A DNA stretch of 64,000 bases, taken from Phlyctochytrium arcticum. Its lineage: Eukaryota; Chytridiomycota; Chytridiomycetes; Chytridiales; Chytridiaceae. The translations under genes and the position numbers were made by a program. The notes beneath the pieces are model-generated. The model worked only from the letters and a program-made list of their open reading frames with translations, made no database searches and was not told the origin of the DNA. The stretch covers positions 1,612,001 to 1,676,000 of the forward strand of contig JAHLKI010000003.1 in NCBI GenBank assembly GCA_025602905.1, in the 5' to 3' direction. Positions 34,795 through 47,219 of this stretch are shown in pieces (position 1 is the first letter of the stretch; the number at the start of each line of letters is the position of its first letter).

Positions 34795-37700
34795 CTAACC
34801 AGTCTTTATCTTCTTAGCACATGGGCCAGATGCTGCACGTCGGGTACGCGGGCGATCCTCGTCAGCCTGTGCATTTCGAATTCGTTCTTCGTCCTCTTCG
34901 GAAATATCCAAGCCGGCCAACATGCGGTTAGCTGGACGCTTCTTGGGCTCGATAGGATTCAAAGCTCCCATGTTGCCTGCCTTGATACGATCATCGAGAG
35001 CTTTAAAGACATTGGCACTGGCCGTCTGTCGCTCCAATTTCCATTCGTTAATGTCGCCAGTAATATCGATTTTGCTGTCTGTGGGCTTGTACTTTTTAAA
35101 AATCTCTGCAACGTCCTCGGACATCTTTTTGCGAATGGTTGTCATTTGATCCTTGTCCGAAAAGCCATGGTGCAAGTTACGCACAACCTGCTCGTTCAAT
35201 AAACGTTCGGAACTGACGGTGTTGCCGTGAATCATGTTATTCTTGAGTTGGTTCACTGTATCCTCAACACCCCGCAAGTTATCCTTGGAGTTGATTTTGT
35301 CAAAGAGCTCTTGAGATAGCGATTTTGGCCAATCTTTGCAGAACTCTTTGCGCGTGTACTTGCGAGACAAATTCTCGGCAAAAAGCTTGATTTCCTCCAA
35401 TTCCAAAATATGATCACAGGCCAGATCGAGCGTTCCACATTTTCCACCGTCCCACTTTTTCTTGTCGGCAGCGTACCATGGGTCCTTGTCAGAAGGGCAT
35501 AACGGTGTAGCCGCAACAAGATCTTTTTCGCAGTTGGAGCGGTACTCATTGGATCGGAAATCGTCCGTGCTCTTTTGCCATTCCAGGAAACAGTTTGGGG
35601 GGGCATTGGCTCGACGCTCCAGTTCCGCATTTGCGATGAGTGTCTCGTTCATCCAAACTGCAGGGAAAGAAAATGATTCGTGAGGATGGGGGAGGCTAAT
35701 ATCCATGAATCCGTCCATGTCGCGGCGCAGGACGGCAGCATCGACAATCTTGGTGAATCCAACATCGTAAATGGCATCCAGACCAATCTCGCTAGCAATG
35801 CAGACGGCAAACTCCTTTGTTTTCGTAAAGACCTCGCCACCCTTTGATACTCGGGTCTTGACCGCAGTTGGCATGGCCTTTTTCAAGCCACTGGCCAATT
35901 CACTAATTGCCTTGACCGTCTTTCCGATGCTCGAGGTGTTCTTAACCAGATCGCGAAGATTCTTAACCTGTTCCAGACCCTTGCCAATTCGAACAGCCAT
36001 CGATGTAGCCTTTACCGCCTGGAATGCTCCGTTGGCTGCAGCCAAAATGGGTCCAGCGCCGGGCAAGAATGAGAAGAGGATAGCTTGCAAAATCATCATG
36101 ATGATGGTTCCCACCATGGCCTTTTGCGCCATCTCTTTCTGAGCCGACTCCTCCTTGATGTCGTCAATGGTGTCCATGTAGTCTTTGATGTAATCCACAA
36201 CGCCATTGCCGGACGCTACCAGACCTGCTGCAACCTCAATAGCGGCGACGGTGATGGAAAGATCTTGCTCGGGAATGATGTTGCGAAGGAACTCGACGCG
36301 GTCTGCACTTGTTTCCAAAAAGTTGTTGGTGGCTTCAGTGGGGCTGGTGGGGTATGTTTCGACATTGACTGAGGGAACTCCATTGCTGTAAATAAGACCT
36401 TAGCATCCAGAAAGGTGTGTAGCAAACAAAAGAAAAACTTACAATCGATATTCTTTGGTGTACTTTTGCTTAGTGCATGGGTTGGGTGAGTTGGGAAAGG
36501 GAGGATTCCACTTTTTAGCACATTCTAGATGAGCTTCTTTGTCAAAGAAATCCCGCTTCAATTCACCAAACTTGAGCGAATCTTTGGCGAGACCAAACTT
36601 TTCGCCAACCTCATCGTAAAACTTTGTCTCGTCCGAGAATCTGACTTGAATATCGTGGACTTTGAAGTCATTGACATCCATAAAGTTGTGGCATGATTTG
36701 CCGTCGCAAGAAAAGAACTTGTCGGCATTCTCATCCAGAAATTTTTCGAGTTCAGGTTGAGTTTCGTCATACACCGCCCCACGGAATAACCCAAGAGATT
36801 TGCTTCCCATATATGCTTGGTCAATTGTGGTGGCAATGGCAAACATGTTATACCATGTTGCCTTCTGATTGGACTGATTGGGGAGGCCGTTGTGATACCA
36901 GAACTCGTAGTTTTTAGTGGTCAGGAACTGGGCGGGGATCTGCATCTTTTCCCAGACGTGTTTTTTAAAGTTGGTGTCTTCCTTCTGGATCCAGTTCAGG
37001 TCTGCTGACGGGTATCGGTACTTGGTTGGACAGTCAATGCCTTTGCCCTTGCCATTCCTTTATGCAAAGTCAGTCATAAGTCGACATTCAATCATACCCA
37101 GACGCGCATCTTACTTGCACTCAAACATGTCTCGTGCCGGGCCCATCATTTCCTTTCGTAAAGGATCGTCCAGAGAGGTCTCGTCTTTGCTGATCATGGT
37201 ATATTTGAGAACAGACTTGGAGTCGGTGACGAGTACGGAATCCAGATGTTGGCGGAGGGCTTCAACGGCTTTAACGTAACCAAGAAGAACCATACGGTAC
37301 ATGGTTTTTGGATAAAGTCCGTCGTTGCTTACTTTCTCCCAAACAAACTTGCTGAGATCTTCGTCGAAGCTGTCGGAAATCTTGTTGTCAGAGTTTAGCT
37401 TGACCACGAAATCTGAATGTAATTCATCGTTAGCTTTTTGCTTTCGGGCATACAAAAAGCATCAGGCTGTTCTTACCTTTCATAAAGTCTTCCGTCCACT
37501 TGTCTTCGTCAAGGTAAATAGCACCTTCAAGCGGAGCTTCATTTGTAGTTTCGTCAGTCAACGGGGCTGGCGCTTTGCTTGCATCCAAGTTGTATTGAGG
37601 TCCTGGGCAGAAAGTGACTGCGTAATCTGCCTACGGTGTTTATCAATGTAAGTATTGGAACATATGTGGGGTGTTGGCAAAGGCCGTTGTACGTACATCC

Positions 37701-39325
37701 ATACACTGCATAAGTGCGCGATGGTCATCAAACTGCCAACTGTAGGCCATGGGGCATTGCGACTTGAAAACTTGGTCATAGCGTTTTTCCATTGATCCGA
37801 AAGCAAAGGGAGATTCAGGCCAGCTCTCGACGTAGCACTTTCCGCCGTTCTCGATGGGACTGGGCAGGTTGTACGGTGAGCAACAGTACTTGCTATTTGG
37901 GCTTTCGCAACCACAGTCAGGTCCACAAGCACAATCACACATGACGAGGGCACGGCGGTCCGGGTCTTGGAACAATGCATCAATGAAAGGATAGGCCTTT
38001 CGCTGACTTCGAAGATTGACTGCCGTCGAAATGGAAGAGCACGCGTAGGTTCCATCCTCGTTCCGTACCATCAGTTCCTCAGGACAGCGACTAACATCCA
38101 TTTGGCAAGATACTGGCTTGCAATTGTACCTGTAACAGACGGAGATCAATCCTTGCTCATCTAGTGTGGAAAATGGATACATACTGGTCATCGACGTCGG
38201 CTGCCTTCTTGCCACCAATGGGCTGAATCATGATACCGATGTTGTAACCATCGACGTTGCTGGAAAGGTTGCCCGTATTAGTTGACAAAACAGTATGTAG
38301 ACAAAAGAGACATGGAACTCACGAAATGTCGTAGTAGTCCGTGCCCTTGTATCCACTGAAGGTAAACTCTGCCAGCGTGGCAGGCTTTGCTGCTCCGTTG
38401 CCCTGGCATCCGATCTTGTATTCTGCCGAAAACGATGAGATGCTACACAATGAATACAGAGGTTTCTCGTCTTACTGTTTCTTGGATTGCCACAATCTCC
38501 CGTTGCGCAGGCCAGCTTGTCTTTGGTGTAATGGCATGCTAGATGACAATGCGATTTAGTGCCAGACCCAAAATGTCAAGTTGGGTCAAACTTACAAGTA
38601 CGCCCCCATACACGAGCTGATTTCCAGTTGTTTGGGACTTGAACAATCGTCTTCTTTTGGGAACCTAACCCGATTCCACCGTCCAGCGGCAATGGGTCTC
38701 CTTCGAACCCGACCCAAATAGGAAATGCACATCTATAATGAAAGCAAAACTTAGCCAAGGAAGTGCATCTAAAATGTGCAAACACTTACGAATTGATGAG
38801 GTGCAGCTTTCTCTTTCCTTCTCCGTGAATAAGTGTAGAGCCGTCATCCAGCTCTCCTATTTTTCCATTCAGGTTAACTCCAGGACCTTGGATGAGGTTA
38901 TCCTCGACGCAATGGTAGTCTCCCGATTCAGGATCATAGCAGGCATCGCCGCCCAGGTCATCCTTGCAGGGACGGAGCGTTTTGCCGCAACCGCCATTGA
39001 CGGCTTTCAGCTGCCCATTTTTGCATTCCTGGTCCGAAGTATTGTAACAAGCGTTTCCGCAACCACGAAGTGGTTTGGGACAGAGCTGAGCGGCGTCGCA
39101 ATTGTAATCTTTGGGATCATAGCATGCTGGACCTATTTACCAATGTTTTTTTTTCAATATTAGAAACATGAGCGTAACTTTAAAACTTTTAACTTTCTGT
39201 AGAATAAACTTGTGCTTACCGCAAGCAACTGTTCCGGGTCCACAGGCTGGGGCCGCTGCTGTTGGCACGAACACAACGTTCGCAGCAAGCGAGAGAGCGG
39301 CGACGACCGCCAGAAGATGAGGCAT
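34795..39325 (-). CDS. Large secreted protein: Cys-rich module, thaumatin-like domain, killer-toxin-chitinase-like tail
   Basis: Eleven exons (39325-39220, 39132-38790, 38732-38596, 38538-38476, 38422-38323, 38259-38185, 38129-37697, 37630-37477, 37412-37115, 37057-36443, 36385-34795) sum to 3915 nt, 1304 residues, all phases consistent. A signal peptide (MPHLLAVVAALSLAANVVF) is followed by CG-x2-CY repeats (about 30-125). A thaumatin-like domain (about 145-431) opens with NSCAFPIWVGFEG and closes with AYSWQFDDHRALMQC and YAVTFCP. The remaining 870 residues have no catalytic motif. From about 798 they show a helical stretch with a hydrophobic segment (about 865-892, FSFLPGAGPIL) like the C-terminal part of fungal killer-toxin-like GH18 proteins, and end in a basic RPRTRR...KKIKTG. 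No GH18 domain is present. A role in contact with other cells is inference. Confidence 0.8.
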
Positions 39326-39955
39326 AATCACCCTGATATGAGGAATGGAGAAGGTCTGCCCTTCAAAGACTTTGCGGGGGGCCCAGCTGCCTTTATTTGA
39401 TGATGCCGCGGACACTTTCTCAACCTTCTTCTTGATGCATGCACCATTTCAAATGATAGAATCAGAAAGCTGATAAAGACCGTCAGCCCTGCCGCGCAAA
39501 CCCAGGCAAATCCTACTGCTGTAGCGTTTAGTTAGTGCGCGAGACATCGTTCAAAGGTCGAAGCCACGGTCGGTGTCAGTCTACATCAACTTGAGGAACG
39601 TGTTGGACGCATTGCGCGCGGGGGGGTTGAATTTGAAGTGCCTTGCGAACATTTGGCATTTGGTCAACCACCACCAACCTCTATATATAGACCAACCTCC
39701 CTGATTGGAATCTTTTCGGTGACTGAACGCATATTGAATTATCATTTTTTTGTGCCGAAGTCATCAATCAGTTCACGAGTTTGAACACTCATCAGAGGCA
39801 ACCGAACAGTGAGATTTGAGAAATTGCATTCATGATATATGATGACCTGTAAAAATGTGCCTTATATGAACAAAAATGTAGATGTATGCTTGGGATGCTG
39901 TACCGGGGGACTGAACTCAATGGAGGAGGGTTATATATGTGACAGTAGGTTGGGC
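39326..39955. promoter_or_regulatory. Upstream region of the thaumatin-fusion gene
   Basis: No gene. CTATATATAG at 39681-39690 is a possible TATA element for the minus-strand gene, about 360 bp from its ATG, leaving a long leader. A second TATATAT near 39931 is nearer the end of the next gene. Confidence 0.35.
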
Positions 39956-41178
39956 TCATGAGAACAAGATCCGCTCAAAAGTTTCATCGGCCTCGTCGCC
40001 CCCATAGCTGGGATACGCGAAACTGTTGTTGACAGCAGCGTTGTTGACGGTGACTCCGTATAAGGGAGCTGAGATATTCGGGCCTTTAGGTGATACCAGC
40101 ATAGAGTCGTTTGCGAATGATTCGTCCTCGGGGGTCAAATCTGGTTGTATGGGAAGTAATGTTCGTCTTTCTCGTATTGGAAGCCCGTTGGAAGCTTTGA
40201 CAATGTCGGCTATCCACAGCATCATGTCCAATTGCGAAGAAGAAGCGAAATATAGCCGTACGGGATCACTTTCACGCGCAGAACCTCCTTGATGTAAGAT
40301 GAAAGAATGCAATGGACCCTGATCGTACGGCACTATCAGTGTGTCAGGTAGAAGACGGATCTCGGTGTCCAGGTACCATTGCTATAGGTGATTGAACGTT
40401 TAGAAAAGACATTCCAAAGTTGAGCAAATATTTCAAAAAACCTTGGAATCTTCTGGCTTTTTCATGATGATTAGCCGGCTACCCACAAGAAAGCAAGTTC
40501 TACGTCGCCAGATCGTGCTGCTCGCCGGTCGATAGCAGATGGCGCCTTCCCGATCCGTGCTTTTGATGCCAAGTGCCGACAATTTGGTGGGTGTGTCTTG
40601 AGCGCCTGCAATTGAGGTTCTGCGCTTCAACGTTTTCCTGCCGAACAGACCCAGTTGGAATGATGGTTTCGGGTGGGGAACGGAGGTTTTTGATAGGGGA
40701 ACGGATGACAAAGGGACCAAATCATCGCTTGCAAGGGTGGAACTCTTTGAGCTGCGAGATGAGGCCAAATCACTGGCAGTTTGGGGTTTGAAAGAGTTGG
40801 TTGGTAACGATGACTTTCGCTGATGATGGATGCGAGAAGGGGCTGAAGGGGGAGCCGCAATACTAGCAGGTTGAGGTCTTAGAGAGTTGGTGGGTAGCGA
40901 TGACTTTCGCTGAGCGATGCGAGAAGGGGAGACCTCGTCCGGCAGAGATAGAATAGACACACGTCGCTGTGGAAAAATACGTTAAAAATAAACACAGGTG
41001 AGGGAAAAATTCCAACACCAACCGGCACAGTGTCATTGGGCGGATTACCGATCGAGCTGTCATCCACAGCTGACAAGTAAGCATCCAGAATTGGAGTTTT
41101 GTCGAATGGAGGAGGAAGAGACAATGCTTTTTCCCGCGAGCTAGTCATTTTGGCGTCCAGCAATGAAGAGGAGGGCAT
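39956..41178 (-). CDS. PH-domain-like protein with repeated Ser-rich motif
   Basis: Three exons (41178-41023, 40966-40442, 40381-39956), all phase 0, give 368 residues. The N-terminal half is Ser/Pro-rich and low-complexity, with QRKSSLPTNS at about 71-80 and again at about 101-110, the second copy 30 residues later. The surrounding DNA is also duplicated. From about 200 to 300 the pattern fits a PH domain: a Trp-Arg-Arg strand, FLVGSRLII,WYLDTEIRLL, HSFIL, then RLYFASSSQLDMMLWIADIV with the family's C-terminal helix Trp. Such domains bind phosphoinositides or proteins. The last intron's donor (AAG|GTTTTT) is weak. The RKSS sites look like kinase or 14-3-3 sites, which is inference. Confidence 0.75.
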
Positions 41179-42366
41179 TATAATAGATGGCTGTTGTTAC
41201 GAGTTGCGGAGAATGGAAGTATGTAGCTTGATTTTGTTTTCACAAAGGCAATGGCGATTTCCGGTCAGGATGCGAAAGATGCCCTTGGCATTTTAACACA
41301 TCTCACTCCATCACAAAGATTCCCGTTCATTTTTCTAACATCTTCAACTCTCCGACTGTGTTGGGCGGCGCGTCAGGTCATTTGCAAGAAACCCGAAACA
41401 AATTGGATGTCGTTTTGGTTATATATCCAAAACTCATGCGTGTGAGACGAATATGACAAGAATTCTTACTTTTAAGAAGCGTTTGCACACAAGTCAGGTA
41501 ATCATCCGGAAGATCCTTAATGCGCTTAAATTATCATGTTCATGAATGCAGCCAGTAGCAGAAAAAACTCAACCTCAAACAATATGTGATTGGGCCATGG
41601 CAGTGAGATACTTGAATGCAAGCCGACTCGGGATTCATTTTCACCTATCATCCTAAATTTCTTAGCTAATCTCTCCACCGTTTACTTTTTCTGAATCGAT
41701 ATGATCAGAATCATCAAGTCGGTTTGCGACTAGCCCGACTAGCCATTACAACTACAAAGTCTTCATAACTTTTGGATCTCTAAGTTTGTAGCCCAATCCT
41801 TAATTAATTCATCTTTCATATGTCTCAACATCATTCAAGTACTCTCGAGCAGGATATGTGTTGGAACTCCTTTTTGTTTGGTTATTGACCATCGGATAGC
41901 GACCAAAACAAGGAAAAGAACATTCTAAACGTGTTTGGAACCCCTTGCTAGGTGACTGAGCATCAGGTAGCGACAAAAAGGACTAGTTTTAGTGGAAGAA
42001 TGTTTGAAGCAAGCTATTGGTTGCCGCGGATATTGCCGCGCATCGGCCGCGCCATGGTCTGCGCTGCGGTGATTTTGAGGAATTCACCGGAGGTTCGTAA
42101 GTACGTCACCCGGGAATACCCGAACGTAGATTTCCCAGATTGAAACAGCTTGACCCACTCCTCCCACTCACCTCTTGTAACGCATAAGCCTATATCTCCA
42201 AAGGCACTCGCACTTAGGTATCACTGGAAATTTAGCGAGAAGCCTTTCGATTAACTGTTTCTGTTCTTGCGGAAAAAAGTTGACTTTGTTGCGAAGCCGT
42301 GCGATGGGAGGAATATTATTGACGTTGAGGGAGACATAGAGTTACAGACATATTCTTTACGTGTGA

Positions 42367-42779
42367 GAGAAGGGAAAGACTAAACATAACAGACAACGGC
42401 TAGAGATAGCAGATTCGACGCCATTGACAGTCATATGAATATAAGTAGGACACGAGACGGTATACTCGAGTACATGGTAGTCTTTCTACTTATGTAGATG
42501 TAAAACACGGGACGATAAACGAATAATTTGCCGGATGATGGAGGGCTCCATTTCTGATAAATTTGACCACATCTTCTTCTTCGGTGTTACGAATTATGTT
42601 TATGAGCTACATATGACAGAAAGGGGAGACTAAGACACTAAAGACAACGGCTAGAGATAGCAGAGTCGACGCCGTATATATTTCGAGTAAAGGTCGGTAT
42701 ACTCGAGTACATGGTACCCGTCTTCCTCATGTACAACGCAAAAGCTCCATTTCTGATAAATTTGACCATATCTTCGTCG
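42367..42779. repeat. Diverged tandem duplication
   Basis: Shared blocks include ACAACGGCTAGAGATAGCAG (about 42392 and 42642), GGTATACTCGAGTACATGGTA (about 42459 and 42695) and CTCCATTTCTGATAAATTTG (42547 and 42746). Spacing differs by indels (200-250 bp). Confidence 0.8.
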
Positions 42780-43138
42780 TAAGGGAAACCTCACACCGGG
42801 CTACCTCGGTATTGCGGATGATGTTGAAGCGAGTCCTGGTGTTGCTGACAACGCGATACCCGCCGAAATGTGAAAACTTGGTATCATTTGGCAAATAGTT
42901 ACCGATTGGAAGGTACCCCGGATCGACGCTCTTCACGAACGCAAAACTATTTGTCGCCTATAAGCAAACTATCAGCATAAGGTATCAATACACACCAAAA
43001 AGGGTTATATACTCACCGCTAACGATGTTTCAGCAATGTGCCAGGGGATGACTCTGTCCACGTTTTGAAAGCGACCAGCCCCGGAATCGAATCGGGTGGG
43101 TTGAGGTTGCTTGGAGTGCAAAAGGGATTGTTGAGTAC

Positions 43139-43334
43139 GGCATAAATATTTGGACGGGGTAATGTCGATAATCGTTCCAATCCATCAGTAGAGGAAGGCC
43201 AGCCCCCTTTTTCCGGGGAGCTTCTTTGCGTGCGGGCCACGGCATAAATAATAAATATCTAAACGGATGATGTCGAAAGTCGTTTCATTCCATCAGTAGA
43301 GACACCCTTTCCGGGGAGCTTCTTTGCGTGCGCC
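43139..43334. repeat. Tandem duplication of about 100 bp
   Basis: 43139-43238 and 43239-43334 share CGGCATAAATA, GATGTCGA-type, CCATCAGTAGAG and CCGGGGAGCTTCTTTGCGTG blocks in order. Confidence 0.85.
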
Positions 43335-45080
43335 CGATGGGAAGCCTGCTCCAGCCGAAATACTGAAGTCACCATGACACTTGACAAAGCTCATCGTGTG
43401 ACTTGAGATTTGCCATTGATGGACTCTTGAGATTTGACATTGCTGTACTCATTTGGAGGAATGCTCTAATCGTGTACGGTCGTGGTCGCGTCCTCAAGAA
43501 CAAATTCCAATTTCGTGTGATTTGATGTGATGTGGGTAAAGGGAAGTAGGGAAGGAGGTGGGAGGATGGAAACATGTCATATTTGATTGTTTTCGGGTAA
43601 TTAATCAGTTGAGTTGAGCAATAGTCGAGGTGCCGAATAGTTGCGTAGGTGAATTACTTCAAAGAACTGCTTTCAAAATTCTCAGGAATTGTTGAAGATT
43701 CTCAGAAGTTGTGGAAAAATCGCAAGAGTGGTCCCAAATTTGCAGGAATTGTTGGAAATGCGATTCGTACCGCAGAATCTGTGGTGTTTCTGAGCGAAAG
43801 GTACGTGAAGCATGTGGCTGTCAAGTCATTTGAGTCGGTCACGACATGCCTGACGACATGTTTCAAACAAGATGCGACATATAGTTGATAAAGTATCTGG
43901 GTAACTTTCTGAAAAAGGAAGCAGTGCAGACTACTCTCCGAATTTAAAATTTTGTATAAAGTGTCTGTGGAAACTTGAAGGAATGGCCAAAAAGAGACGA
44001 AGCACATTCGCCTCTGAGACACTCTATTGGAGGCTTGACCTCTTTCCAATTCAGTCTCGCGGTCACTTTACTCGACATCTAGAAAGCAAATCAATACCAA
44101 GCAAATGTCTCATCTCATTGCACCAGATGCCTACATTCAGCATTCTTCCAAACGCATTTTGCGTGTATATAATTCCAAACGCCATGTCGCTTTCGAAAGA
44201 CACTTTCTTTAAACGTTTTCATGGGGATGCTTTATGCGCCATTGCACTGGCTCTAATCCAGTTCAAACATCATGAAAAGTCTCAGACTAAAACGAAATGG
44301 TCAGTTTCATACATCTGCAATAGTCTTGGAAATATAACAAACCTCAGGAAAAAAGTGTATTCATCCATCCTGAATTTCAAAGTCGAATCTTGTTATCTGG
44401 AGAGTGGATTAGACCGAGATGCCCGGCAATGTGGATGCCATGGATGGCTTACAGATGGCTTACCTTTCTCATCCTTCTATCGAATACGCGGTCCATATTG
44501 CCGGAGAGACCCACATTGCCGGAGAGGCAAAGCGGGTCCGTGGTCCACTGTCGATCCATGGAGACGGAATCACGCTTTCGAGGCTGTTTAAACGGACCAG
44601 GCGACTTTGGCAACGAACATAAAAAGTTGAACGAACAGATCTGAATCTCTTCGAGGGCAAGATTCTTGTGGACGACTTTGAGCATTTCGAGGGGGAAGCT
44701 GAGCGTGGCGCAGTCGTAAGTGAGCACAACTGCCAGCTGGCGTCTGGCGCAGCTCCCACCCCAGGTGTTGTCGCAGTATTGTCGTTAAGGTTTTGGTGGT
44801 GCGGTATCGCAGACGACACTCGAGTATCTTTACAACTAGGCCTATGTGTGGCGGACTTGACTAGTCGATATATGTGATAGCCGGACGATTCTGAAGCAAG
44901 CACTATATACATCACCACGATTGGTTCCATAGATCTGTGAAAAAGCAATCAAGTTCCAGTTGTTACTCGCGTAGAGAGGCCTTTATTAGTTTGGACGCGT
45001 GATGGTTCTGGACGGATTTCGTCGCGTCTACCGGTACTTTACAGCAGGTAAATATCAAAAGCGGATAGTAACAAAACCAA

Positions 45081-47116
45081 ATGCCATCACTTACAAACTG
45101 GGATATCATAGATCCAGCTGTATCCCGCAAAGTCTTGCACTTGCAAGCATCCTTCCACTCCCTAGAAGCGCTTCTCCGCATCAATTACCCGTCGCTAGCA
45201 GTCGAATCCAAGATATCCGCCGCAGAATCGGTGGCCGAGTTGGTATCTGGCATCGCGGAAAGAAGATGGACAGCCGAGGATGTGATGCGGGTGACGGTCC
45301 GGGCGGCCGTCAAGGCTCATGGAGAGTGGAACGCTATTACAGAGTTGCTGGTGGAAGATGCGTTGGCGGAGGCTGTTGCACTGGATAGCCGGTTTGCGGT
45401 CACCAAGGAGCTCAAAGGTGAGCAGGCAATCCGCTGATCATCTTTCGTTCGGGATTTAACGTGAGATTTCCTTCCAAAAAGGACCATTGCACGGCATCCC
45501 TATTGCCTTGAGTGATGATATAGACGTGAAAGGATACGATTCAAGTCTGGGCTGCTCGTGTCTCATTCTGCGCCCGCAACCGCATTCAGCACCCTTGGTT
45601 CACTGTCTGAAAGCAGCAGGAGCAATCCTTTTCTGCAAGACAAACGTGTCGTGGCACCTCCTCTCGAATGATTGTCAGAATCGCGTATTTGGACGGACGG
45701 CGAATTTGGATGATCCAAGAGTACGACCCGCTGGTGGATGTGGGGGTGTAGCGGCGTTGGTGTCTGCTGGTGAGTTGGCACAACGTCCATTAGACATATA
45801 GCCAGTCACTGACAAAGTGATTTAGGAGGTGCTCGACTCGCATTTGGGTCTGATACGACCGGCGATACCCGCGTCCCAGCAACCAACTGCGCACTCTTTG
45901 CGCTCAAACCCACATCATCCCGCCTCCCAGCACTCACCCCCACTTCAACCGATACCCTTTACTATGACCTTCTCCCCCGAATCCCTACCCCAATTGCATC
46001 AACCACCGCCGACCTACTCCTGGCCCTCCAAGTCCTTCTCTCCCAGCCACATCCGACTCGCGTACCCCTGCCCTTTCAACATCAACTGTATACCCAATCA
46101 CCGTTAAAGATTGGATACTATGTGTCGGACGGACACATTCAACCTACCCCACCAGCACGCCGGGCCGTCAAAGAGGCCACGAGCATATTAACCAAAGCAG
46201 GCCATACACTTGTTCCCTTCCATCCCCCCAAAACATCCTCGGCCCTCATCCTCCTCGGCAAACTCCTGCAAATAAACTTTTCCGCTTCCTGTGCGCCCTC
46301 CATAACTTCCCCGCTTATCCTCAACTCATCCCTTTTCACCTTCAACCTCCTCATGTATCTTTTCCACACGCACACCCTGGTCCGCCGAGTCCTGGCATCA
46401 TTCTTTGAAAGGGTATTGGATGATACTGTTGCTGCGGAATTGGTTAGAACCTGGGGTCGATCCTCGGATGGTCCTGCACAGCGGATCCAGCTTAGACGAG
46501 ACTTGGAGGATTATCGAGCGCTTTTGATGATGCTTGGGAGAAGATGGATGGGATGGATGTTGTTATTTGTCCTGGTGAGTTGGGGTAATCTATCTGTGCA
46601 CACCGTTTGGATATTTTAAACTAATCGATACACCCATCATACTCAATCAAGTCCAATCATCACCTCCCCTTCCCTTGACCGACCACGTATGCAGCCCTCT
46701 AAACACCTCCTACGCATCTCTTTACAACATCCTCGACCGCCCCGTCGGTATCGTCCCAGCCCTGTCAACAGTCGCATCCACCGACACGATTCCCGATCTG
46801 CTATCCTACGTCCATCGGCCCCCGGATGAAGATGATTTGGGGCCGATTGCCCAACCGGACCGGCGACATCGAGCACCCAAAGGCCGCAACAACTTTTTGA
46901 ACATTTTTGAAACGGGCGATTATAATCGGAAAATCGGCGAATTGGTTGGACTGCAGATGGGTGTTCAGGTAGGGTGGCTTTTTGTGTGTTTTTTTTTGTT
47001 TTGGTAACTGGATCTTTTATTGGTAGATTGTGGGACGGCGGTTTGAGGAAGAGCGGGTGCTTGCGGTTATGGACATGTTGCAACGCGGGATAGAAGCGGA
47101 GTCGCACACGTCATAA
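45081..47116 (+). pseudogene. Amidase-signature (fatty-acid-amide-hydrolase-like) protein, catalytically dead
   Basis: Five exons (45081-45417, 45482-45769, 45826 to about 46574, 46652-46968, 47027-47116) follow the fungal amidase layout: N-terminal helices, GPLHGIPIAL, FGSDTTGDTR, the DVVICP block, LYNILDRPVGIVP and the C-terminal RFEEERVL. Every catalytic position is changed. The Lys of the usual LKD motif is Ser (ALSDD). The GGSSGG cis-Ser loop is GGCGG. The nucleophile Ser of GGS is Asp (TTGDTR). Near 46520 one base appears to be missing: the frame before it leads to a nonsense tail, and the DAWEKMDGMDVVICP block lies in another frame. It is therefore a pseudogene, or a sequencing slip in a pseudoenzyme. 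Active relatives hydrolyse acyl amides. Confidence 0.8.
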
Positions 47117-47219
47117 TAAGGAAGGGGCCAGATACCCAACATCTTTTGATAGAATGTATATTATTGGTCCTATTAGTTTTACAATACAAATTTGTTGGCG
47201 CATTTTGAGAAAAAGAATC

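Larger units (their letters stand above)
41179..45080. other. 3.9-kb gene-poor region with tandem repeats
   Basis: No frame here has a recognisable product. It carries two tandem duplications (42367-42779 and 43139-43334). Plus-strand frames near 43649-43888 and 44390-44877 are open but have no support. 44668-44877 begins only with GTG. Confidence 0.45.

Noticed and set aside
44390..44948. Overlapping frames on both strands
   Set aside because: No family, no ATG for the best plus-strand frame, no splice partners.
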